Shown here one piece after another: positions 19,750 to 29,632 of a DNA stretch of 29,702 nucleotides (positions are counted from its first letter, which is position 1; every line of letters starts with the position of its first letter). The stretch is from Chara braunii (Eukaryota > Streptophyta > Charophyceae > Charales > Characeae). The DNA lies in the NCBI GenBank assembly GCA_003427395.1, contig BFEA01000598.1, positions 793,890 through 823,591 on the forward strand, written 5' to 3'. The notes below the pieces were generated by a model. That model made no database searches. It was not told the origin of the DNA and was given only the letters and a program-made list of their open reading frames with translations. A program made the position numbers and the translations under genes.

Positions 19750-20500
19750 GATGTATGGTTGTCTTCCTCCACTCCCCTTCTCTTTCTTGTTGAATGGGTA
19801 AATCTGATTGGTTGGTCACCTACGGTCGAATCTTGTGTGATCCCCGGGCTGTTGGCAGAAGAATTGTTGCATAAGAATCCTCGATTCCTTCTCATGGTGT
19901 GTATATGTATGCGTGAAGCTGGGTGAACAAATGCTTGGTGTGATTCTGTTTGCGTGTGAATTAGATAAAGCATGCTAGATGATTAGATGTCTGTCTAGGA
20001 TTGTTCGTCTCGTGAGCCATTGGCCTTCACCCATCTGACCCAGAGGACAGGTCCTGTGCATGCACATGTAGACCCGACCGGGGAAGACCATTGCTTACAC
20101 GTGCATTCGCAAAACCTGTACCCAACCCGACTTCTTGCATGACTGGCTTCCCACCCCGACTTACAAGATGAATGTCGAAATTCCCTTTCGTATCACTGAT
20201 CGCGAGTGCTTGAGGGATCAGGAATTTCTCGAGTATTGGGAACACTCGTGTCTTTCTGCACGATCAAGGGCAAAGCCTCTGGAATTCCCCTACTTGACAG
20301 GGAACGAACGCGTTTGAGAGTGGGATATCGATCGGGCCTTGGAACGCACTCCCCACCTACCCAGCTGCCCAAGCCCATACACGTGTCACGTCGTCGGGGA
20401 ATCCGGAATCATTATCTTGGAAACCGAATTCCCTCCATATCACCATATTCTACCTTATCACTCCCTCACCATTGTCCCTTGGCGCGCAGTCGCAACCTAT
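19750..20500. other. Unassigned sequence, no gene seen
   Basis: No protein, repeat or structural RNA is recognisable here. Short frames on both strands have no domain features. Confidence 0.3.
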
Positions 20501-20518
20501 TGGCCCCAACCCCCGTGA

Positions 20519-21298
20519 TCAGAGTGTTTGCGGGACCAAGAGTACCGATCCTCCGGCTTCATCCGGCGAACTCGCTCGGACGAGGAACGACGGGCGCACA
20601 ACCTCCGGGTGAGGCCGGCCGCGTCGGATTCCGAGACCTGCGACGTACGGCGTCGACAGGTGATCAGCCAGCACGATAGCCACAACGTCCCAGTGGTGCA
20701 CCTCATACGCGACCAACCCAGGCGGCGGAACCAACGGAGGCGGCAGCCCTGCTCTCCGAGGCATAAGGCCCATTGTTGATCCGCGCTTACCCGTTTTGAA
20801 TCCGTATCCCTGAGGCTTGTCACGGGAGATCTTAGTTCCGACCTGGGACTCCAATTCCACTTTCCTAAAATCCCTGGCACACCCCCTCTTGCGCACTTCC
20901 AGGCCCAACCCCACTCCGATCAGGAAGTCGCGCCAGGCGTGAGGTTTGGGCGTCACATTGCAGCATGTCGATACACTCCGTACCCACCACCTGATTGCCT
21001 GGCCTGGCTAGTCGCTCCCACAAATCTGTCACCAGTTCACGCCCCCACTCGTAGAGGCTCCCTATCACGTCGTTGTGCCACTGAATGCCAATGTTGCGGA
21101 GATCGCCGCTGAACACGACAATCACTGTCACGTTATTTTGCCCTGGCCGAGAGAAACACAAAAACGCCGATGCTTCTACCAGGATCCCCGCTGAACCACG
21201 ATCCGTCAAGATCGTCACTTCCACTGCTGCATGCCTAGCTTGCCGGCTTAAACCACTTGTACTTCCTAGAGTCGTGCCCGTTAACGCGCCATGATTTT
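20519..21298 (-). pseudogene. Unrecognised decayed coding remnant, one frameshift
   Basis: On the - strand a frame open from 21298 reads GALTGTTLGSTSGLS, VEVTILTDRGSAGILVEASA, IGIQWHNDVIGSLYEWGREL and GNQVVGTECIDML down to about 20950. There a second frame takes over with PKPHAWRDFLIGVGLGLEVR, KISRDKPQGYGFKTGKRGS, VAYEVHHWDVVAIVLADHL and ends at 20519. The two pieces read like one protein of about 260 aa split by a frameshift. I do not recognise the family, there is no clear start codon, and no neighbouring gene helps. It may be a transposon or captured gene remnant. Confidence 0.4.
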
Positions 21299-21600
21299 AG
21301 GAAATGTACGGGCTACTACAGGAGCGCCCAAATTCATCCGACTAGAAACGTTTCTACTCTATTTTTTCCCGCGGCTGATAGCTGGGCCAAGTACTGGTGG
21401 TTTAATAGTTGCGCGAATCTCAGTAGATCAGGGCTGAGTCGTGGATGAACCACTTGGCGAAACTGCAGGGGCGGTCGAGGTTGAAGAAGTTAAGCAGAGA
21501 TGGCCGGTTTTCTAAATTCCCATGAATACTCTCAGTTAATTCTTAGCCAAAGCTGGGCAATGGTTCCAGCTCCTTACATATTTTGTAAGAGTCCATATGA

Positions 21601-21645
21601 GACGCTGGACCCGGTTTCCAGCACGTGCTGCTCACCACAAATAGA
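21601..21645 (+). repeat. Dispersed GCTGGA-hairpin motif, copy on + strand with C/A tail
   Basis: GACGCTGGACCCGGTTTCCAGC then ACGTGCTGCTCACC and an AAATAG block. GCTGGA and TCCAGC pair across a 7-base loop, and CAGCACGTGCTG is a perfect palindrome. The copy is followed by poly(C) and poly(A) (21660-21678), as at a retroelement 3' end. Other copies: 14871-14927 (-), 22291-22334 (+), 23249-23297 (-). Confidence 0.7.
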
Positions 21646-21822
21646 TTGAAGCATTTGTCCCCCCCCCAAAAAAAAAGGAAAAGAATTAAAAAAGATCAAT
21701 GGCCAGAAACGAGCAATCCGCATAAGTGGGACTTGACCGCAGGTCACGGGTCTGCAGTCCTGCCTATAGACGGAGGAAAGGGAAGGGAAGGAAAAACAGT
21801 CTCGGATTGATAAGAAAGGCAC

Positions 21823-21933
21823 AGGCCCTTGCCACACCACTGTCTAAACGAAAATAGCGACGTGTGCATCTTACCGCTTTCCGGGGAAGATGCATTGAAT
21901 ATTTTTTTGTTTCTACAGTAGTGTGGCGAGGCC
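21823..21933. repeat. Long imperfect hairpin A (MITE-like)
   Basis: GGCCCTTGCCACACCACTGT at the left pairs with ACAGTAGTGTGGCGAGGCC at the right, arms about 50 bp. Inner palindrome TGCATCTT/AAGATGCA surrounds the loop. No coding content. Confidence 0.75.
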
Positions 21934-21954
21934 CATACTCAAACTAGGGGCCTC

Positions 21955-22260
21955 ACTCCACTACTCGCCACGTGTGCAAAAGACAAATAATATGGCGCGA
22001 TAATGGCGGTGTATCTTTTCATGTTCTAGCAGAAGATTCATTCTCATTTTGCACATTGGGTGAGTAGTGGAGCCAGGCCTAGGACTGTCCTGGATGTCTC
22101 AAGACAACCAAGGGACAACACAACCATTATACTATGATTTGATCATTCTGCCTGGCTCCACCACTCACCAAATGTGCAAAATGAGAATGAATCATCCGCT
22201 AAAACATGGAAAGACACATCACCATATTTTTTGTCTTTTGTGCATGTGAGTACTGGAGCC
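21955..22260. repeat. Long hairpin B (MITE or foldback element)
   Basis: 22020-22078 and 22150-22208 are inverted copies, 59 bp each with only 5 mismatches, around a 71-bp loop. Outside them 21955-21993 and 22223-22260 are also inverted (CTACTCGCCACGTGTGCAAA against TTTGTGCATGTGAGTACTGG). The whole structure could fold as one stem of about 100-120 bp. Ends have GTGGAGCC-like motifs. It could be a non-autonomous transposon or a small-RNA precursor. Confidence 0.8.
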
Positions 22261-22290
22261 GCTGGAGCAAGACCCTTTGTATCATACTGG

Positions 22291-22334
22291 GACGCTCCCG
22301 CTTTCCAGCAGGTGCTACTCCCCACCAATAGCTG
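22291..22334 (+). repeat. Dispersed GCTGGA-hairpin motif, second + copy
   Basis: GACGCTCCCGCTTTCCAGCA then GGTGCTACTCCCCACCAATAG. It lacks the GGA of the first hairpin arm but otherwise follows the other copies. It starts about 30 bp right of hairpin B. Confidence 0.65.
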
Positions 22335-23245
22335 GCCCTCCCGTGAGGATGCATATGACTGCTTTGCCGGCCCTCCCGTGAAGTGCGTGCTGTCCTTCTT
22401 GTGAAGTGCGTCCATAAAGAAGGGGGAAAAGTCCTTGTGTGAGGATGTGGAGTTTGCGGCACTGCCCCCCAAATGCAAAAGTGGTTTCGTACTCCACAGT
22501 CCCGCTTTGGGGAAGTTTTCAACAGAAAATAGAACTCCATAGCAGAAAGAGGATTTTCTTCTTTCCCCAGGACTAGGAGTTCAGGCACAAGACCCCTTAC
22601 TCTTTGGCCAAGGAATCTGGTCAAACTTGGGGTAAAGATCCAATGGTGGCAAATTATTCACATACATCCAACAAGAGCAGATAGTCTCATGCGCTTTCAT
22701 ACAGACGTCATCACGAAGAGAATGAGAAGATAAACGATATTTAAACCGCTAGTACACGCCCCCAGCCTTGCAAAAAGTTTTTGTCGCCACCAGCAAAACT
22801 TGGAGGCGCCGCGTGGCCAGGCCCGCCATTGAAAAAAAAATCGGTGGCCTCCGAAGTGGTGCGGGTCTCATGCTGCTACGCACAGGCCGATATGTGGTGA
22901 CTGGTGCTTTAACGACCAGAGTCAATCATGCATAGACCTATGCACAGAGGGACATAGGTAGAGTAGAAAATTGAAGAATTTCAGAGTGAAAAGCCGGCAA
23001 CTTGGGAACGCGGCGGGATATCGTTAGAAAAAGTCTTTTTTCTTTTTTTTAACATCTTCAAGGGGTACCGTAGGGGGTGGTAAGAGCAGCCCTGTATATA
23101 GACTTGAATACAATGTCACGGGTCTCACTTCACTCACAAACTCAATCCTTCTCCGGGAAAGGTCATATACGTATGTATTCCGTAATCTGGCGATATTAAT
23201 TCAATTCTAAAAATAAATGGTTCTCTGCGGTACCTCATCTCCATG
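22335..23245. other. Unassigned sequence with short repeats at left
   Basis: At 22335-22450, phrases CCCTCCCGTGAGGATGC, CCCTCCCGTGAAGTGCGT and TTGTGAAGTGCGTCC follow one another, a degenerate short tandem repeat. The rest is A/T-rich with no gene recognised. Confidence 0.35.
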
Positions 23246-23248
23246 ACT

Positions 23249-23297
23249 CCAGTCTATTTTTGGGGAGCAGCACGTGCTGGAAAGCGGGTCCAGCGTC
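23249..23297 (-). repeat. Dispersed GCTGGA-hairpin motif, - copy
   Basis: Reads on the - strand GACGCTGGACCCGCTTTCCAGC, then ACGTGCTGCTCCCC, then an AAATAGACTGG block. It is the cleanest of the four copies and directly abuts the 219-bp tandem duplication. Confidence 0.7.
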
Positions 23298-23306
23298 CGT
23301 TAGGGA

Positions 23307-23742
23307 CTGATCCCACCTCTTGTAGGCAAGGCACTTTTAGGGAATTTTCAGGATCCCACCTCTTTCCCGAAGCTGCGGAGGGGCTCCTCTTTTTTCGAGG
23401 GAGTGGAAACATCTCGGGACGTGGCATGCAGGGCGCATTTCGCGGCGATGCTTTTCTTACGAAACCCAAAAGACGCCACACCCTTACCCTTCCCCGAAAA
23501 AGAAGGCATTGGATTTTTTTCGGGGCTGATCCCACCTCTTGTAGGCGAGGCACTTTTAGGGGATTTTCAGGATCCCACTTCTTTCCCGAAGCTGCGGAGG
23601 GGCTTTTTTTCGAGGAAGTGGAAACATCTCGGGACGTGGCATGCGGTGCGCATTTCGCGGCGATGCTTTTCTTACGAAACCCAAAAGACACCACACCTGT
23701 ACCCTTCCCCGAAAAAGAAGGCGCTGGATTTTTTTTTTTGTT
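23307..23742. repeat. 219-bp tandem duplication
   Basis: CTGATCCCACCTCTTGTAGG starts at 23307 and again at 23526. The two units share CCCGAAGCTGCGGAGGGGCT, GGAAACATCTCGGGACGTGG, TTTCGCGGCGATGCTTTTCT and CCCTTCCCCGAAAAAGAAGG with few differences, so the duplication is fairly recent. Open frames across it exist on both strands but are explained by the repeat. Confidence 0.9.
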
Positions 23743-23842
23743 CCTTTTTTGAGATGTCCGCCTCATCGTCTTGGAATGTCCTCTGGCCCGAAGAGGTGTG
23801 CGACGTGAGGAAAAACTAGGATGGTTCCACCGCTGCCGGCCG

Positions 23843-24211
23843 ATGTCCCAAATCTGGGTACCGGGCTCTCCAAGCGGGGAAAATTACCTGATACAGGAAA
23901 CAGGAGAAGAGGCCCTGGGCCTGACACTGCTGGCAGAGCACACCGAACGTGCTCCTCCCGCACGAGTGCTGCTTTCGAGGGATGCCAGCGCCCGTCCGTT
24001 AGCAAACCCAACCCGAAATGTTTTTGTCGTGCACCGCGCATCTGGACAGGAGTTCCATTATGAAACCCACTTACATATCGTCCCATTGTGGAAGTGGATC
24101 GGAGTTGAAGCACCGCGCTTCTGGATAGGAGTGTGCATCGGCTACCTGGAAGCAGGCAGGGGTGCTCTCGTATTTCCGCCGACATGGCCTCGTTTTGGGA
24201 GCCCCTTATGA
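23843..24211 (+). CDS. Hypothetical protein or coding remnant of 122 aa
   Basis: The frame from the ATG at 23843 has a protein-like composition: ENYLIQETGEEALGLTLLAE, NVFVVHRASGQEFHYETHLH, APRFWIGVCIGYLEAGRG. I recognise no family. The frame extends upstream to 23771 through a TTG. The opposite strand also has an open frame over the same bases, so the coding strand is not certain. It lies between the 219-bp duplication and the Myb-like gene of element 2. Confidence 0.35.
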   Translation: MSQIWVPGSPSGENYLIQETGEEALGLTLLAEHTERAPPARVLLSRDASARPLANPTRNVFVVHRASGQEFHYETHLHIVPLWKWIGVEAPRFWIGVCIGYLEAGRGALVFPPTWPRFGSPL

Positions 24212-24682
24212 GTACAACATCTCCCGCTCGGGTCTCACCCAGCCACGTGGCTGGACCATGCTTCACCACGTCGTAACGATGATAATCGAAGCGGCCAGGT
24301 TGTCAACGCTCGCTGATTGCTGATATCCAGTGTTAAGGCAGAAGTTCGAACGTGCCCGCGTTTTCGCCACGTGCATTGCCTGGAGAGTAGTTCTTCTAGC
24401 AAGTGGCAGAGCAGTTCGAATTCGGAATCCAACAGCCGTTGTTGTGCAGTCCGATCCTTCGCTCTTACGAGGCGCTGCATTTCCGTTCCGTGGAGCTCAG
24501 CATCGTCATCCCATCAAGAGCAACGTCTGATCACAACTTTGTTAAAGGTATGGACCACTCTCGACACCCTGTGCAACGGCGATCACCATCCCCGTCACCG
24601 GCTCCCATGGACACAGGTTTCCAGGAAGTCCCGCCATCCAACCCAGGCGTAGGTGGTCCGACGCACAGCAGGATCATCGTCC

Positions 24683-27121
24683 ATGTCGCGCGTCGCTACG
24701 GCCCTCCCAAGCGGTTTGCCACCTTTACCAAATTTCAAGTACTTGCACACTTCTGTCTACAGTCCAGGGAAAGAGTCTCGCACCATGACCTCTCTCCTTG
24801 CGGAAGGTGAGAGTTTTGGACCACCGCTACCAGGAGGACTGGGAAGATTGAATGTTGGCGTTCAATTAGCATATCCGGCGAGGGGAATGGCATGTGAAGG
24901 TGGGTATGTGCATGATGGCCATGGTACGGGGGCCAGTGTTGATAGGCCACATACACCTCCAGCATTGTCTGCATACTCCATGTCGGCGGGAGGGGTGGGG
25001 GGGTGTCCATTCGCCATCTTTCGCACCAGCGCCAGCGCCAGCGAACTCCATGTCCGGGAGAGAGGGGGGCGGGTGTCCATTCGCCATCTTTCTCACAAGC
25101 GCCGGCGAACTCCATGTCGGGGGGAGGAGGGGGTGGTGTCCATTCGCCATCTTTCGCACTAGCGCCAGCGCCAGCGAACTCCATGTCCAGGAGAAGGTGG
25201 GGGGGGTGTTCATTCCCCACCTTTCACACAAGCGCTAACGAACTCCATGTCGGGGGGAGGAGGGGGTGGTGTCCGTTCGCCATCTTTCACACCAGCGCCA
25301 GTGAACAGCACCCACGTTCGACCGCAGTTTATGTACTCTTCCGACAGCGGACTATACCATGCTTCTGCACCTCTGGCAGGGGCAGCTGTCTCTGCCACGA
25401 CTGGTGATGTCCAGACGGAAAGCCATTGTCGTGACTATTATGATGGAGGAGATCCCATCATCGACGCCGACATGGGTGACGCTTTCACCGAACCCGCCGT
25501 TGACATTGTGGGGACCCAAGGTGGAGGACGTGCGACTGTACGCATCGACGACAACGAAGGGGCTACGCAGTGTGATGACGTCATTCCATGGCCGGATCGC
25601 GTGGAAAGGTCTGCACGGGCGGAGGGGGGAGGTCGTGGGGGACAAGACAAGGGCAAGGCGAGAGTTCGGGGTCCCGACTGGACAGAGAAGGAGAGCATGG
25701 GACTGGGGAGGATGATGTTCGAGGAAGACTGCGCGCAGCAAAGCAGGCAGGGGAGGCAGAAGATCAAGGGGAGACGGGAGAAGTACGATTGGATTATTGG
25801 GAAAATGGTGGAGCAAGGATTCCCCAAACGCACCATGGAGGACTGCGAGTCGAAGTTCTATGGCCTTCTCGATAAAGCAAAAAAGATCCACGATTACACC
25901 AGCAAATCTGGCAAGCCGAGCTACCGGGACATGTCACGTTCGGAGAAAAAGGAGGCGGGCCTTCGATTAACATACGAGAAACGAATGTTCGATGCCCTGC
26001 AATGGAAGCTTGGGAAGGCGGATGGCTCCTGCGAGGGCATGATGCACAGTGTGAATTTGCAGGGAGGGCAGACCAGCATGGTGACAGATGATGATGAAAC
26101 TGGTGGCAGCAGCGAGAGTGAAGGGAGTCGGCGAAAAGCAGACAGCGACAGCGCTGACGGGGCGAAGTTTAGGAGGACTGGGGGAGGGAGCAGCCACAAC
26201 CGGCGATCGGCGCCAGAGAGTTCAAGTGACGCTTCGAGGGGAGGTTTGTTCGCTGACATAGCACGTGCTCTTGTCGAAGCGAATGACCGTCATGCTGACA
26301 AGATCGCGGGGAGTTTAGTACAGGTCATGAATGGGATGAACAAGACCATGGAAGAAGGTAACAGCACGCTGTTGCAATGCTTCACGATGCTTTTTGGTGC
26401 GATGGCGGGACGCCCTGCATTCGTTCCTCCAGGGGCCAACCACACGGGTTCGCGTGTGCGGAAGTTCGATCTGACGCCTGTCCATCTGCGTGTCACTTTC
26501 CTGACTGCTTTGTTTCAGGATTCCCGAAAGGGAGCGTGCACGCGTCGTGGCGACATGTCATCTTCTCCGCTGTGCAGTGTTGGCGAGGTTGTAGACATGG
26601 CGGGCGATTTCATGCTCACCCACAGGCGCCTCATCCAACAAGCGCATGAGCTTGCACGGAAGTGAGGTGTGTTGTTCACGTGCGTGTCGAGTATGGTGGA
26701 CGAGCTGCAGCGTCTACAGGGCGAACTAGAGAAGGCAAACATGAGAGAAGGTGTGACCGTGTCAAGGGCCGAAGCTGCGGAGCGATCTGCTGTTGTCCTG
26801 AGGCAGGAAGTGCTGCGCCTGCAGCAGCAATTAGCGCTTTATGAAGGGGGTTCTGAGCATAACCCCGGAGAGCCTGACAATTTTGTCACAACTGTGCAGA
26901 GCCCCGGCTGCAGGCGAGGAGGAACTGTTGCCAACGTCACAGTTTCGGTGGGTCACATGCAACGTGACTCCGCTCAACGCACACCTCCGCAAGGGCGGGT
27001 GTCTGCTGACAACAGGTCGCAGGACACCAACCGCCGTGACGTCACGACGGTCGCTGATCAGTTGAGGAGACTCAGGAGAGCCATGTGTATGGAGGGTGAT
27101 TCCGTGAACGACCTCCGGTAA
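24683..27121 (+). pseudogene. Myb/SANT-like accessory protein of Harbinger element 2, two in-frame stops
   Basis: One frame runs from about 24653 to 27121, with an ATG at 24683 (MSRVATALPSG) and only two stops: TAG at 25160 and TGA at 26663. The part after the first repeat block gives 472 aa from the ATG at 25247. Its residues 142-250 form a Myb/SANT-like domain: DWTEKESMGLGRMMFEED, KYDWIIGKMVEQGFPKRTME, CESKFYGLLDKAKKIHDYTS, SGKPSYRDMSRSEKKEAGL. The last part matches SGKPNFFTLTPGERKERG of the element 1 protein. A helical segment DIARALVEANDRHADKIAGS follows. After TGA 26663 the same frame encodes a coiled coil (VDELQRLQGELEKANM, VLRQEVLRLQQQLALYE). A possible intron ends at TTTGTTTCAG (26518). 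A second in-frame start candidate in another phase is the ATG at 24550. Convergent with the transposase at 28.3-29.5 kb. Confidence 0.75.
24976..25310 (+). repeat. Five tandem 64-70 bp repeats inside the Myb-like gene
   Basis: Each unit starts near ACTCCATGTC, with ATGs at 24980, 25050, 25114, 25183 and 25247, and contains a G-run followed by GTCCATTCGCCATCTTTC and an AGCGCCAGCG block. The translated unit in its best phase is like NSMSGGGGGGVHSPSFAPAP. Unit lengths (70, 64, 69, 64) are not multiples of three, so the phase changes from unit to unit. Confidence 0.85.
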
Positions 27122-28057
27122 TGCTGTGTTCGGGGTAGTGGTTTGAGGTTGCTATCCGACGGAATTATTTTTTTTTAATTCAGTTTCGACTGTTTTGTAC
27201 ACTGAATTAAAAATAGTGTGGCGGTTTGGTGGGGATGCCCACCTGTGCCTGGCCAATTTTGGTTTCAATGTAGGTGTGTCGATCAGCAGGTAGCAGTAGC
27301 ACCCGTGCAGTTTTGATGGGTACGTACTGGAAGCGGCCAAGTATTTTTATTCAGTATGATGTTTTCGATTTGTTGTTTTCGTGTCTCCTCGAACTGATGA
27401 AACGACCGATGGCTGATGTTCGAATCACCATGGAAGATTCCATGGTTATATTGCATTTTTAAATGTGGTCCATTGGCAGGTTTCGTGTTTCACATTCGCT
27501 TCTTCGGTTGAATTGTGTGTTGCATTGCTATGTGTTCATATGTGTTTGGAATACATGTGTCGAATCACCGATCACAATGTTATTGTCTTCCTCCACCCAT
27601 CCACCCATAATCGAAAAATGGAATATGATGACGTCAACGTGTGACACAGTACAGGGTTATGATTGTCATTGTACACGGCTATGGTTGTCAAAATGGAATA
27701 AGCAGTTGTGGGATCCAATGTAATGCTGCTGTTGTTGTGCAAACTCGTTGGTGAACTGCATCAAGGCCACTCCCTGGTGCGACTGGAAAAGACAATAAAT
27801 CAATACAACACATGTACTGAAAAAAAAAAAGCAGCATGCTACAATTGTCACATATGCGGAAATCGTCACCANGGGAGGACCACAACATCCGAAGTCTGTT
27901 TTCCCTGATATTTCATCATTGAATCTTTCCCATGAGACTGAAAACAGGCAGACCAAAGTCCACGAACGACGCACAAAAAATGCAGTGTGCACATAAACCA
28001 TGGACAAGCAGAGTCTGGCAGACTGCACTCCACAATTGCAAGCACATTTCACCATAG

Positions 28058-28061
<4 letters not shown>
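27122..28061. other. Non-coding spacer between convergent genes of element 2
   Basis: A/T-richer sequence with T-run at about 27168 and A-run at about 27820. One N at 27872. The phrase TGATTGTCATTGTACACGGC and a near repeat GGCTATGGTTGTCA lie at about 27660. No coding region is recognised; it likely holds the 3' UTRs of both genes. Confidence 0.4.

Positions 28062-28143
<82 letters not shown>
28062..28143. repeat. (CT)n microsatellite
   Basis: About 80 bases of pure CT, giving GA on the transposase-coding strand, 130 bp beyond the transposase stop. Confidence 0.97.
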
Positions 28144-28148
<5 letters not shown>

Positions 28149-28277
28149 TGAACCTTTCCCTTCATGCACAACCCCGGGAAACCCCTACTAGTGCTGCGCA
28201 CCACCGTCGACACGGAAAACCCTCGAGACATGGAGAGCATGGCGAACAACAAAGGAAAGCAGCGCAATTGCGGCATC

Positions 28278-29539
28278 TCAGTGAATGCGATGGCTAGTGA
28301 ACAACAAGAACCCTTCTCTTCGTAGCACAGCCTCCGCATCATCTTCCTCTTCGTCAACATCATCGCCTGCGTGGCCATCGTCGTCGCCCTCGTCGTCATC
28401 TCCCCTCCCTGCCCTGCGTAGCAAGTCTGCGTCGACGGGGATGCCAGCATCGATGATAATGTTGTGCAGAATGCAACAAGCGAAGAACTGGTAATATACG
28501 TTCTGCATATTAGCGATCTGTTTCCGGCCAAAGCCACGCCACATTCCTTTCAACCGACCAAAGCACCTTTCGATAGCACTGCGGAGGGCGGAGAACTTGT
28601 TGTCAAACGCTGTTTCCTCTGCAGTTCGGTCAGGTCCTCCGAACGGAATCATCAGTCATGGAAGGATAGGATACCCTGCGTCACCCATCAGATATCGTCC
28701 CATCACCACACCGACCATGAGCACGTTCGTCCTCCGAATGAAAGGCTACCTCCCCTCCTCCCCACGGTTGTACATGCCGGACAGCCGTCGGACACGTGAA
28801 TCGTGCACCGAGCCAGGTGCACCGACGGAGACGTTTAAAATGCGCAGGTTCTCATCGCACATGACTTGCACAACTAGGGAGTACTGCCTATTCCTGTCGA
28901 AGTACAGCTCAGCCTCGGCGCCACGTGGTTTGTCGATATGGATATGTGGACAGTCAATCACACCGAACAACCAGGGAATCCTTTCCCCTCATAGTAATCC
29001 AATGTACCTTGCAGGCGAGCCCCGGACGACCAAGACAGCATATGCCCATACTCGGCACAAATAGCTCTTGCGACGTCGTCCCTGCATCTGATGGCGCTGT
29101 GCCATCCCAACCCGAAGTCGTTACCACACTGTCGGTAATAGCCTCCGGTCGCCCATCGGTATAGTGCGAATGCAAACTTCAAAGATGCTGGCAACACCAG
29201 TCGATACTGAGTGTCCATCCTTTGCATTCTTGGCGCGATCCGCTGCAAAATTTCGTTGAATACGGGCTTCGTTAGACGTGTGTACTCCCGAAATTTCTTC
29301 TCATGTCCCACTCCTTCCATATTAAGCTCCTCCCACGTCCTGCCCACTCTTTGTCGAACCCAAACCCGTCTTTTTGGTAGGATCCGTCCCAACGGATTGA
29401 AAGCACCGCCCCCACCATCATTTTTGTACAAGTGGTACGCCAGGACCAACACCATTGGCGTCGCACTGTGCAAGGCAACCATGTTCGTCACAGCGTGCAT
29501 GAACATCATAGCGGACATAACGCACAAGTTGTCCCTCAT
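28278..29539 (-). pseudogene. PIF/Harbinger DDE transposase of element 2, one frameshift and two stops
   Basis: Reading the - strand from the ATG at 29539: VWVRQRVGRTWEELNMEGVG, TRLTKPVFNEILQRIAPRMQ, YRWATGGYYRQCGNDFG, ARAICAEYGHMLSW, EGKGFPGC. At about 28967 the frame shifts by one base, apparently a lost T in TGTTTCGG, and continues in GVIDCPHIHIDKPRG, where the Asp (28955-28953) is the first catalytic residue. LRILNVSVGAPGSVHDSRV follows, then a TAG at 28748-28746. The second Asp is in GDAGYP (28682-28680). A TGA (28658-28656) stands where Trp is expected before LMIPFGG. The Glu is in ERCFGRLKGMW (28571-28569), followed by CCILHNIIID. The tail has a long acidic run and ends at 28278. It belongs to a different subfamily from the element 1 transposase. 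Confidence 0.88.
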
Positions 29540-29630
29540 TCGCAGCCATCAAATGACGGCCACAAGAACCATGGCGAGATGGATGGGGGTCATGTCTCCA
29601 AAGGAAGGGAAAACAGCAGACGATAATGAC

Positions 29631-29632
<2 letters not shown>

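Noticed and set aside
19425-19926. Frames with long Arg-Glu repeats
   Set aside because: They are translations of the GA microsatellite.
23254-23766. 170-codon frames on both strands
   Set aside because: They arise from the 219-bp tandem duplication; both strands are open and neither has features.
24976-25310. CRISPR-like array
   Set aside because: Units are contiguous degenerate tandem repeats without unique spacers and lie within a eukaryotic transposon gene.
26453-26518. Small intron in the Myb-like gene
   Set aside because: The acceptor is good but no strong donor is found. The frame is open across it and 66 bp is a multiple of three, so it is only mentioned as a possibility.
27666-28169. 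- strand frame with Arg-Glu repeat
   Set aside because: It is a translation of the CT microsatellite plus non-coding flank.
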